64,000 bases of DNA from a virus. Below the pieces are notes generated by a model, which was given only the letters and a program-made list of their open reading frames with translations, was not told the origin of the DNA and did no database searches. The position numbers and the translations under genes were made by a program. Numbering within the stretch: the stretch's first letter is position 1; every line of letters begins with the position of its first letter. Positions 57,154 through 64,000 of this stretch are shown one piece after another. The DNA lies in the IMG/VR virus record IMGVR_UViG_3300005613_000005, positions 112,244 to 176,243 of that record, one strand, 5' to 3'.

Positions 57154-58044
57154 ATGACACACACACAAAAAATGAAAACCAAATATCCTAAACTTACAAA
57201 CGTTGATTTTTCTAATTTTATAATTAAAAACGATAATCAAAAATATTATTCAACAAAATGTCTTAAATGTAGTGCAGATAGAGGATATCAACGTCCTAGA
57301 TTTGCTAATAGATTGTGTAATGAATGCAGCAAACAACAACAAATTATTCGACATATTAAACATAACAATGTTAACATAAATGATTTTATAATTAAAATGC
57401 AAGGAAAAAATAAGAGGCCACAACGGTTTTATAGATCCTCATGTCACGGTTGCGGTAAAGATAGGGGATATATTGAACCTAAAAATTTTAATAAAAAATG
57501 CCTATCATGTATAAAAACGAAACATTCTATGCAGTTACAAAATGTCAACTATGAATCAAAAACTAAAGAAAAATATAAAGTTGCGAAATATGAAATATTT
57601 TGCCCTAAATGCGGTATCAGTAAAGGAATACTTCCTATTACATATCATAATAGATTATGTAAGCAGTGTAGTAATAATGTAATTCGTATAAAAAAAACTA
57701 AAAATACGCCAACTCAACGAAGATTAAAATCTAGATTTTCAGCACGAATTAATGATCGATTAATGAAAAACACCGGCTGTGGAAATTATATATTTAAAGA
57801 AGTAGGATATACTTTTCAAGAGCTTAAACAACACATTGAATCATTATGGGAACCATGGATGAATTGGAATAATTGGGGCAGATATGATCCTAATAATAGA
57901 ACATGGCAAATAGACCATATAATTCCTGATAGTAGTTTTACTTATACATCATACAAAGATTTAGATTTTAAAAAAAGTTGGGCTCTTAAAAATTTACAAC
58001 CATTAGAAGCTTATAAAAATCTTCAAAAAGGCAACAAGATATGA
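57154..58044 (+). CDS. HNH homing endonuclease (subfamily B)
   Basis: A 296-residue protein with several tandem zinc ribbons (CLKCSADRGYQ, CHGCGKDRGYI, CPKCGISKGI) and the C-terminal nuclease part VGYTFQELKQHIESLWE, WQIDHIIPDSSFTY and LKNLQPLEAYKNL, shared with the gene at 19.8-20.3 kb. It lies behind the primase, a classic place for homing genes, and overlaps the next gene (ATGA). Confidence 0.9.
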   Translation: MTHTQKMKTKYPKLTNVDFSNFIIKNDNQKYYSTKCLKCSADRGYQRPRFANRLCNECSKQQQIIRHIKHNNVNINDFIIKMQGKNKRPQRFYRSSCHGCGKDRGYIEPKNFNKKCLSCIKTKHSMQLQNVNYESKTKEKYKVAKYEIFCPKCGISKGILPITYHNRLCKQCSNNVIRIKKTKNTPTQRRLKSRFSARINDRLMKNTGCGNYIFKEVGYTFQELKQHIESLWEPWMNWNNWGRYDPNNRTWQIDHIIPDSSFTYTSYKDLDFKKSWALKNLQPLEAYKNLQKGNKI

Positions 58045-58415
58045 GCCGCAAAGACATCCTCGACAAGATCAACAGACGAGCTAAACGAATCGAGTATCTA
58101 AAAAAGAACACCCGTTCCAAAACCTATCGTCAGTACGTACTAGAGTTCCTGGAGAAAGTAGACGAAGTACGCTTACAAGATATCGACGAGATAGATTTCA
58201 TGGTAGCGATAGATTCAGCGGCCACAATGTTGCTGGCACGATTGAGTACCATAGATCACGGCGTAAATGCTGAGGTTATATGGAACAACCCTGACCACTA
58301 TAAGGATCTTAGGGCGGTAGGCGTGACCATATATTGGTCTAAGGAATATCGTGTTTTATATCCAGACGCCAATCCAGAAGAGTTCGTTGATGTTACGGAA
58401 CTTTTATTCGAATGA
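58041..58415 (+). CDS. Hypothetical protein
   Basis: A 124-residue protein, basic at the N-terminus (MSRKDILDKINRRAKRIEYL) then mixed with a Tyr/Trp-containing region (VTIYWSKEYRVLYPDANPEE). It is the last gene of the helicase-primase operon and overlaps the HNH gene stop. No family is recognised. Confidence 0.5.
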   Translation: MSRKDILDKINRRAKRIEYLKKNTRSKTYRQYVLEFLEKVDEVRLQDIDEIDFMVAIDSAATMLLARLSTIDHGVNAEVIWNNPDHYKDLRAVGVTIYWSKEYRVLYPDANPEEFVDVTELLFE

Positions 58416-58469
58416 ACGTTCGATATTAGTTAATTTTATAGTTATTATATGTAAAATAAAGTTCATCAC

Positions 58470-58498
58470 GCTAATTTCAAGATGTTGGCTTTCAGAAG
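58470..58498 (-). repeat. Decayed duplicate of downstream-gene sequence
   Basis: A 21-base segment differs at one position from 58873-58893 and a TCAGAAG follows, as at 58903-58909. The longer copy encodes KANILKLA near the end of the gene at 58827-59087. The short copy has no usable frame and is a decayed repeat. Confidence 0.6.
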
Positions 58499-58502
58499 TT
58501 TT

Positions 58503-58795
58503 TTAGGCCTTAATATTTTTCTTTAAAAAATCATAATAGTAAGGTCCTATAAACGATTTAGATTTAACATAATATGCATCTTTTTCTATTAAAGCTAATA
58601 ACTTGTATAATCTATCTTTAGTACAATTTTTATAACCCGCAACAGTGGTTTTTCTCCTTCTAAAGTTAAAACTTCTTCAAAAAGCCTTATAACAAAAGTC
58701 CATAATCCATTATTTTCTTTCAAATAACATAAAACTCCTGTATAAATAATATTATTTACAGAAATTGAAACTTTATCTCCTGTATTAAACTTCAT
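58503..58795 (-). pseudogene. Frameshifted small gene
   Basis: Starting at ATG 58795 the first frame reads MKFNTGDKVSISVNNIIYTG through EEVLTLEGEK, then turns into weak sequence. A one-base shift at the run of five A's (58649-58653, minus strand) restores a protein-like frame (TTVAGYKNCTKDRLYKLLAL; KSFIGPYYYDFLKKNI) that stops with TAA at 58503. The gene is either broken by a base change or uses a frameshift; I favour a break. Confidence 0.6.
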
Positions 58796-58826
58796 TATTT
58801 ATATTCTACCTTAAGTACCTTGCAAT

Positions 58827-59087
58827 CTATTCCATTTTTCCAAACTTAGCACAAAGTAGATCTAATTTTTTGGCTAATTTCAAGATGTTAGCTTTTTCTT
58901 TCTCAGAAGGAGTATGATAAACCTGCCAGGAAGGAAGATAAAGAGCATCCCTCACAGTAAAATACTCAGAGATATGAGCATAAGGATTTCCCCAATCAAC
59001 TTGTAGAGTAGGGTTTTCTTCTTGGTTAGCCTTTTTAGAGACAAAAAATGAGGAAATTAATTGTAACAAAAAGTTAAGTAATTTCAT
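58827..59087 (-). CDS. Hypothetical protein, TAG stop
   Basis: An 86-residue protein from MKLLNFLLQLISSFFVSKKA (Met at 59087 preferred; another six codons upstream). The first 17 residues are hydrophobic, like a signal or anchor. The end (TPSEKEKANILKLAKKLD) is the source of the decayed copy at 58.5 kb. It lies below the tail-fibre genes. Function unknown. Confidence 0.45.
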   Translation of the reverse strand: MKLLNFLLQLISSFFVSKKANQEENPTLQVDWGNPYAHISEYFTVRDALYLPSWQVYHTPSEKEKANILKLAKKLDLLCAKFGKME

Positions 59088-59091
59088 AGAG

Positions 59092-59718
59092 TTATTTTTT
59101 CCCATGTAAGGTAATAATAGTTACTACATCTACAGCACTGCCGTCATAGTTAGTGGTAATCCATTGAATATTTCCTGTAGATTTATTATATTCAGAATTA
59201 CATGCACATTGCCTCATTCTTGAGCTAGAATTTCCAATAATGGAAGGGGAAACATAATTACTAGAATCATTTAAAAAAGCTATTGAATCTATTGTCATGC
59301 TATAAGCTCCAGTTCCGGTTCTACTATTAGCAGTAACTAAATTTTCAGGATCTTGTAACATATCCCCATTTGAATTCATTTTGAAAATTAAAGTTCTCAT
59401 TGGATCTCCTAATAAAACCCAATCAGTTCCATCACATCTAAATTTTAGACTTTCAAATCTTCTAATTATATAAATACTTGAATTTACTCCCCTTATATCC
59501 TCAGCTCCATTAGGTGCAATCTCAACAAACTTAGTGCCTGAATCCACTTTCACTATTTCAAACTCAACCCCACTATTAACACTTGGATCAGGCAAAGTCA
59601 CCACAACATTAGCTACTGAACCTGTAGTAACTAAGATTTTTTCTACTACTAAGGTCCCATTTAAAGCAGTATTGCTGGAAATCTCTAAAACAGAAGGTTT
59701 ATCTTTAATTCTTGGCAT
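59092..59718 (-). CDS. Tail-fibre-associated protein
   Basis: A 208-residue beta-rich protein. VTTGSVANVVVTLPDPS and FEIVKVDSG recur in the gene at 63.5-63.8 kb, so the two share a fibre module. The second half (STGNIQWITTNYDGS) is typical of virion surface proteins. GAGGAGGCTTAA precedes the ATG. Confidence 0.55.
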   Translation of the reverse strand: MPRIKDKPSVLEISSNTALNGTLVVEKILVTTGSVANVVVTLPDPSVNSGVEFEIVKVDSGTKFVEIAPNGAEDIRGVNSSIYIIRRFESLKFRCDGTDWVLLGDPMRTLIFKMNSNGDMLQDPENLVTANSRTGTGAYSMTIDSIAFLNDSSNYVSPSIIGNSSSRMRQCACNSEYNKSTGNIQWITTNYDGSAVDVVTIITLHGKK

Positions 59719-60129
59719 TTAAGCCTCCTCTTTTACATACTCAGGTTTTTCAGGCCACTCAAAACTAAAAGGATTGAAATTTTCACCATTTAATAAATCC
59801 CTGAGCTCTTGTCTATAAATTATAAAGGCATCTTTGCAAGCTTGAGAAGCATCAGAATCAGGCAGTACTATGAAATCACAGGCTTTTAAAAGGTCATTTC
59901 TTTCTTTTCTTACTGCTTCCTTTTTAATTTCAAGCACTTCTACCTGCTGCTTGAGAACCTCAGGAGTCATATCAGTAAGGATATCAATAAGTTCTTGTGA
60001 TAGATCTTCTTCATCAGCTTGTAGAGATAAAGATTTTTCAGAGGTTGAGCATTGGTATCCCAGTGAAAGTAAATATTCAGCCAATAAAATTCTATCTTCT
60101 ATGTTTATGATTTGATTAACTATTCTCAT
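59719..60129 (-). CDS. Tail-fibre assembly chaperone-like protein
   Basis: A 136-residue protein. RNDLLKACDFIVLPDSDASQ, then FIIYRQELRDLLNG and FEWPEKPEYV follow the tail-assembly chaperone pattern (R..LL...D, YRQ.LRDL, WP..P). The first half is an acidic helical extension. It overlaps the large fibre gene. AGGAGTAAAAA precedes the ATG. Confidence 0.65.
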   Translation of the reverse strand: MRIVNQIINIEDRILLAEYLLSLGYQCSTSEKSLSLQADEEDLSQELIDILTDMTPEVLKQQVEVLEIKKEAVRKERNDLLKACDFIVLPDSDASQACKDAFIIYRQELRDLLNGENFNPFSFEWPEKPEYVKEEA

Positions 60130-62833
60130 TTTTTACTCCTGGTAGTTCTTGTGCGCTTAAAGACACTCTTGCTGCATAGTTTGTATAAGTTCCAGATGCC
60201 ACTTTTAAATATATTGTTACAGTATGTAGCCCTGCTGCTATATTATGTATTTCATTTAGAGAAAATCCAATATATTGATTACCTGTATCTCCTTGTTTAA
60301 TAGCAGATGCTACCCCAACCTCAATTCCATCTATAAAAATTACTGCCCAAGAAATTTGATTTGCTCCATTATTACTTCCTATCATTTTAGCATCTATCTT
60401 TAATGGATTTCCTGATGTTTTTATATTTACAGTTAAATCAGGAAGCGGAATCAAACTAGTACTGGTGGTAGTGAAATAAGAATTTATTCCTCTTGCCTGT
60501 GCAAAATTAACAACATTCTCCTCACTCTCCAAAGGCTTAACCCTTCTAATATCTAAGGATTCTCCTGCATTAGCTGTGCATATCTGCTGAAGTGCTCCTA
60601 CCGGAGATGTTAAGGTAGCTGAGCCTCCTATTACTCCTAGAGCAGCTATGTGTATTAAATAATCACTTGATAATCCATTATGTGTATTATCCTGAGTTAT
60701 TTTTAATTTATGCCATCCTAAAGTAAGTCCTGTTACTCCAAGCTTATATGCTCCAATACTTGATGCATTATATAAGTCAAATCTTCCTGTAGCTGCTGTA
60801 AATCTTTGTTCAGATTCATGCACATTAAAACTTGAAAAATTAGTTGATCCATCAATTTCAAGTTCAGGAGTACCTTGGTTGCTATTACAATTCATTACTA
60901 ACTCAAAACCTGTTCCATAAAACCATGTTTCAGCAATAGCATCAGTAGTATCATATTTTCCTTCTAGCCTATCCCAATATGTATAAACTGTTGCGCCAGC
61001 CAATCCCCAAGCAGTACTACTATCAGTTAACTTCCATCCTCTGGTAGGGCCGTAATAATTAACACCTTTGGATAAATCATCTAATTCAGTTCCAGAGTTA
61101 AACACATAATCAGCAGTGAAATCTCTGCGAGCTATTAGATTGCCTGTATCTACTGAAGAAATGGCTGATGGATCTGAAGGGATGTATTCTATGAATTTTG
61201 CTATGTGAGGAGTATTTTGTACTGCTGTTGATGACATTTGATGAATATTAAGTATATGAGTACCCATAGGAAGTCCACTACAAAGTTTTATTGTTTTATA
61301 CTCGGCTGTAGCACCGCTGGTATAATCATAAACCTTAACTCCATCAATATAAAAATCTGCATCAGATGTTTGGTTATCTTTATTTATTACTATATCAAGC
61401 CCGGTTCCATTAAATATATAAACTCCTCTATTTGATGTACCATCATCAACTGTCATGACTTCTTGAGTACTTAACTGGTTATTTGGGGTAACAATTATTC
61501 CATCATTTGACCATAAAGAAGAAATACCATCATCCATAAGAAAGGAATGAGCGCCAGCAATAGAAGAATACTGCCAATCACCACTATCCCCTGCTCCAAA
61601 AGCTCTGGGATGAATGCTTCTTGAAACTTGCTCATCTGAGTGATCTACTGCAGTATCACACTTCCCATATAAAGTTACACTTTCACCTGAAGCAAAGTTA
61701 TGATTAGCTCCAGCCTGAGTAGTCCTACTGGCAGAAGCAGTCATGGTCATCAAAGTTCCACTATCAATTGAAGTTACTCTAAAAATCTCTGAGATAGTAT
61801 ATCCAAGAGAATCATCATCAACTAACACTAGATCATCTACTGCAAAATCAGCTGTAGAAGCTACCTGCATCTGAGTAGCTCCAAAGTTGAAATTAGCAGT
61901 TAGAGTAGTAGAAGCTGTTTCAGGTTCTGAAGATGCCCACTTTCTGAGATTATCAGCCTCATCTATGTATCTATATGAAATTCCACCCATTCCATTAGAA
62001 AGAGTAGGATCAGATACACTTTGTTGAGCAAAGGATTCCTCTTTGGTTCCAAGATAAACAGAGCCAGCCTGCTCTTGTGGAGAGGAGCATATTAGGTCAA
62101 AACCGAAAATATACATAGCATAGCTTGATCCAGAATCCCCACTCACAATTTTTACAGTATGTAAATCTAATCCTGCCATAGCAGTGGAGATAGAGTCATC
62201 ACTTATAGGGACTAAAGATCTAATATTGAGTTCATTTAATACATCTGATCCTTCAAAGCTCAAATTTGTACCAGTGTCTACTCCATCAACTATTACATCT
62301 ATATCATCAGGATGCGCGGATTTAACGCTAGTGTAAATACATAAATCATCCATTATCCCGGTAACTAAAACGTAATCCCTATCTTGTGTAGCAGAGACAC
62401 ATGGGCCGGCTTTCGCAGTTACTAGGTTTTGCCAACCTGTCCCAACAAACCTAACCTGATCTCTAAATCCTTTAGGTCCAACTCCTGCTGCTATTTTCCA
62501 CACAGGGAGGTCATCTCCCATATTCTCATCAGTTAATTCAATGCTATAAACCTCAATCCTGGTTCTACCAGCTCTATATCTGAGGTCTGAGAATTTAAGT
62601 CCTCTGGGATTTGTGTTAGAGTTATCAGTTAAGGAAGTATTGGCAGAAGCAGCTTTGATGTGATTAAATTTGATAGGGAGGGCATCTTGTGAAAGCTTAT
62701 CCTCATTTACTATGTCATCTTGAAGCATATCTTGAGTGATGCTGTTGTTATTTGGTAAGCCTATGAATTTCTTGGAGGATTGAGTATAAGTCTTTGTACG
62801 GCCACCTTTATTTGATTTTTTAATATCAGCCAT
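60116..62833 (-). CDS. Large tail fibre with tandem beta-sandwich domains
   Basis: A 905-residue Ser/Thr/Gly/Asp-rich protein beginning MADIKKSNKGGRTKTYTQSS. Several segments repeat a design: GTGLDIVINKD...FYIDGVKVYDY...GTHILNIHQ and GTGFELVMNCN...LEIDGSTNF...GWHKLKITQ, which suggests tandem carbohydrate-binding-like sandwiches. The collagen-like repeats seen in some fibres are absent. It probably binds the host surface. AAAAAGGAGCAAAC precedes the ATG. Confidence 0.75.
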   Translation of the reverse strand: MADIKKSNKGGRTKTYTQSSKKFIGLPNNNSITQDMLQDDIVNEDKLSQDALPIKFNHIKAASANTSLTDNSNTNPRGLKFSDLRYRAGRTRIEVYSIELTDENMGDDLPVWKIAAGVGPKGFRDQVRFVGTGWQNLVTAKAGPCVSATQDRDYVLVTGIMDDLCIYTSVKSAHPDDIDVIVDGVDTGTNLSFEGSDVLNELNIRSLVPISDDSISTAMAGLDLHTVKIVSGDSGSSYAMYIFGFDLICSSPQEQAGSVYLGTKEESFAQQSVSDPTLSNGMGGISYRYIDEADNLRKWASSEPETASTTLTANFNFGATQMQVASTADFAVDDLVLVDDDSLGYTISEIFRVTSIDSGTLMTMTASASRTTQAGANHNFASGESVTLYGKCDTAVDHSDEQVSRSIHPRAFGAGDSGDWQYSSIAGAHSFLMDDGISSLWSNDGIIVTPNNQLSTQEVMTVDDGTSNRGVYIFNGTGLDIVINKDNQTSDADFYIDGVKVYDYTSGATAEYKTIKLCSGLPMGTHILNIHQMSSTAVQNTPHIAKFIEYIPSDPSAISSVDTGNLIARRDFTADYVFNSGTELDDLSKGVNYYGPTRGWKLTDSSTAWGLAGATVYTYWDRLEGKYDTTDAIAETWFYGTGFELVMNCNSNQGTPELEIDGSTNFSSFNVHESEQRFTAATGRFDLYNASSIGAYKLGVTGLTLGWHKLKITQDNTHNGLSSDYLIHIAALGVIGGSATLTSPVGALQQICTANAGESLDIRRVKPLESEENVVNFAQARGINSYFTTTSTSLIPLPDLTVNIKTSGNPLKIDAKMIGSNNGANQISWAVIFIDGIEVGVASAIKQGDTGNQYIGFSLNEIHNIAAGLHTVTIYLKVASGTYTNYAARVSLSAQELPGVKNENS

Positions 62834-62845
62834 GTTTGCTCCTTT

Positions 62846-63520
62846 TTATTTGATTCGCATTACCATTTTTACGAATCTTGTATGGGGATGGGTGCGAGAG
62901 CCTGTGCGGGCACCGCCTTCTGCTAATGATTGCGCTGAATCAAAGTTGATAGACCTATACACGCCTCCCGCCACACTACTTTCTTGATATCTGTTAGTTT
63001 CACTACCCTGACCTACTAGCGCACCTGTGGCGGTTTGAAACAAGTTTCTATTCAGAGCTGAAGTAGTATCTCCAGTAATTTGTTGCATCTCATCAGCAAC
63101 ACTTCCCCCACTACCTCCACCTAAATAAACACCGTCATTGGTAAAAGTTGTGTCTGCAATTACTCCATTAGCTGCTGTATCAGCTATCGTTACTGTGTTT
63201 CCAGTTATATCAATTATTTTAGGAGGTAGTCCATTAACATTGGTAATACCTGTTCCTGTAACACTATCTCCTACGTTTAGCGCATTGATATCGGCATCAA
63301 CAATTGTAGCATATGCACCGCCTACATCAGCCGTCCAGGTGACAGAAAAAGAAACATTGGCGCCATTAAGATTATACAATCTAATTCCATTATAAGGAGA
63401 AGCCGCATCATTGACCGCAGAACCATCACATTCTTTCCAATGGTCACTTATAGTCGGAGTCCCAGTCATTGTGCTTATTTGTTTTATTTCCCCAATTAAC
63501 GTATTGTCTACTTTTGGCAT
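62846..63520 (-). CDS. Tail collar/fibre protein
   Basis: A 224-residue protein. The start (LIGEIKQISTMTG...WKECDGSAVNDAASPYNGIRL) is the tail-collar pattern GEI...W..CDG.....SPY, and the end (TGSRTHPHTRFVKMVMRIK) resembles the tip of collar-type fibres. The middle is a Gly/Ala/Thr-rich insert. AATAGGAGAAACTAAA precedes the ATG. Confidence 0.65.
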   Translation of the reverse strand: MPKVDNTLIGEIKQISTMTGTPTISDHWKECDGSAVNDAASPYNGIRLYNLNGANVSFSVTWTADVGGAYATIVDADINALNVGDSVTGTGITNVNGLPPKIIDITGNTVTIADTAANGVIADTTFTNDGVYLGGGSGGSVADEMQQITGDTTSALNRNLFQTATGALVGQGSETNRYQESSVAGGVYRSINFDSAQSLAEGGARTGSRTHPHTRFVKMVMRIK

Positions 63521-63531
63521 TTTAGTTTCTC

Positions 63532-63819
63532 CTATTTTAAACCAATTGCAATTAATTGAAAATCCGCATCTTTTCTAGCTGCAGCGGCACCATCATTTAA
63601 GCGTACTCGTATTAAGGCTGTAGAAGTTGTACCACTTAATGTTACATTTCCAGAATCTATTTTTATAATTTCTATAATTCTATCTGGAAACGTAGCATTA
63701 TCAGGTAAAGTTATTTCTACATTTGCTACTGATCCTGTTGTAACTTCTGCAAGAGAAACAAATTTCTGAATTGTATAATTTATAGAAGTTTGTATTATTA
63801 ATGGTTTTATCAAAGGCAT
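63532..63819 (-). CDS. Short tail-fibre module protein, TAG stop
   Basis: A 95-residue protein (VTTGSVANVEITLPDNATFP; IEIIKIDSGNVTLSGTTSTA) sharing its core with the N-terminal half of the gene at 59.1-59.7 kb. AAGGAGTAAATAA precedes the ATG. The stop is TAG. Confidence 0.55.
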   Translation of the reverse strand: MPLIKPLIIQTSINYTIQKFVSLAEVTTGSVANVEITLPDNATFPDRIIEIIKIDSGNVTLSGTTSTALIRVRLNDGAAAARKDADFQLIAIGLK

Positions 63820-63845
63820 TTATTTACTCCTTATTAGATTCAAGT

Positions 63846-64000
63846 TTAGGCGTCTCCTATGCGCTTGATTTCAATTTGTGAATATACTTCATTAACTGAA
63901 AAACTTGAAGCAACTCCAAAACCAGTCGTTGCTTTAGTAGATGAACAATAATGTTGTAACTCGAAAGTTTTAGATGCAGTAATATTTAAAACTCCCATAG
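63846..64000 (-). CDS. Tail-fibre protein, 5' part outside window
   Basis: Fifty-one visible codons end the frame: ITASKTFELQHYCSSTKATT, then GFGVASSFSVNEVYSQIEIK. FELQH.C and NEVYS.IEI are common at the C-terminus of phage fibre or collar proteins. The start lies beyond 64000, although an ATG occurs at 63998. Stop is TAA. Confidence 0.6.
   Translation of the reverse strand, partial: MGVLNITASKTFELQHYCSSTKATTGFGVASSFSVNEVYSQIEIKRIGDA

Noticed and set aside
58595-58795. 66-residue uninterrupted version of the frameshifted gene
   Set aside because: The last 18 residues lack protein-like character, while the shifted frame continues well to 58503.
60300-62500. Plus-strand frames inside the large fibre gene
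   Set aside because: They are the shadow of a 905-residue gene with strong composition and ribosome site on the minus strand.
1-64000. Genome-wide reassignment of TAG to an amino acid
   Set aside because: About twelve genes in the window end in TAG, including the RNA ligase and sigma-4-like genes, and the large structural genes contain no in-frame TAG. Partial suppression fits better.

Overview
The window is a contiguous piece of a large tailed double-stranded DNA phage genome. It carries a complete packaging and head block (portal, TerL, capsid protease, major capsid protein, scaffold), a phage replisome (bacterial-type DnaE polymerase, DnaB-like helicase, TOPRIM primase, gp32-like SSB, RecA/UvsX, UvsY-like mediator, SbcCD/gp46-47, UvsW, RuvC-like resolvase), a T7-lysozyme-like amidase, and tail-fibre genes. 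Lipobox signal peptides suggest a Gram-negative host. The DNA is AT-rich. No host can be named from the sequence.

Layout. Bases 1-5.1 kb: virion connector or neck-type genes, one with a sigma-70 region-2-like domain. 5.2-12.8 kb: accessory genes, including a T5-like A1/dNMP-phosphatase pair, small membrane proteins, two candidate structured RNAs, RtcB and a ChaN-like protein. 12.9-27.9 kb: head and packaging block (capsid, scaffold, protease, sigma-4-like HTH, kinase, saccharopine-dehydrogenase-like enzyme, portal, intein-split TerL). 28-42 kb: RNA ligase, SbcD, RecA, UvsY-like, SSB, DnaE, resolvase, SbcC. 42-54.4 kb: envelope proteins, GroEL, methylase-like protein, dUTPase, YqeY-like protein, a tRNA, DenV-like and Pth2-like proteins, amidase and UvsW. 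Nearly all of this reads on the minus strand. 54.5-58.4 kb is a divergent plus-strand helicase-primase operon. 58.5-64 kb returns to minus-strand tail-fibre genes.

Three features stand out. (1) A minus-strand tRNA at 50096-50173 folds cleanly, encodes its own CCA and has anticodon CUA, so it should read UAG. TAG also ends about a dozen genes here and the structural genes contain no in-frame TAG, so TAG is not globally reassigned. At least one small membrane-protein gene (11325-11534) is interrupted by a single in-frame TAG. (2) Many transcription units begin with TATAAT, exactly six bases, then ATG or GTG, with no room for a Shine-Dalgarno sequence. This is the geometry of leaderless mRNAs, and it occurs in front of the resolving/repair, lysis, helicase and homing-endonuclease genes. 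(3) Homing elements are abundant: six HNH genes, one GIY-YIG gene and a LAGLIDADG intein inside TerL. One HNH gene is flanked by copies of the end of its neighbour.

Working together, the A1/phosphatase pair probably attacks host DNA. The polymerase, helicase-primase and recombination genes replicate the phage. dUTPase and a dTMP-kinase-like protein shape the nucleotide pool. RtcB, an Rnl-type ligase, Pth2-like, YqeY-like and the suppressor tRNA form an RNA/translation toolkit.
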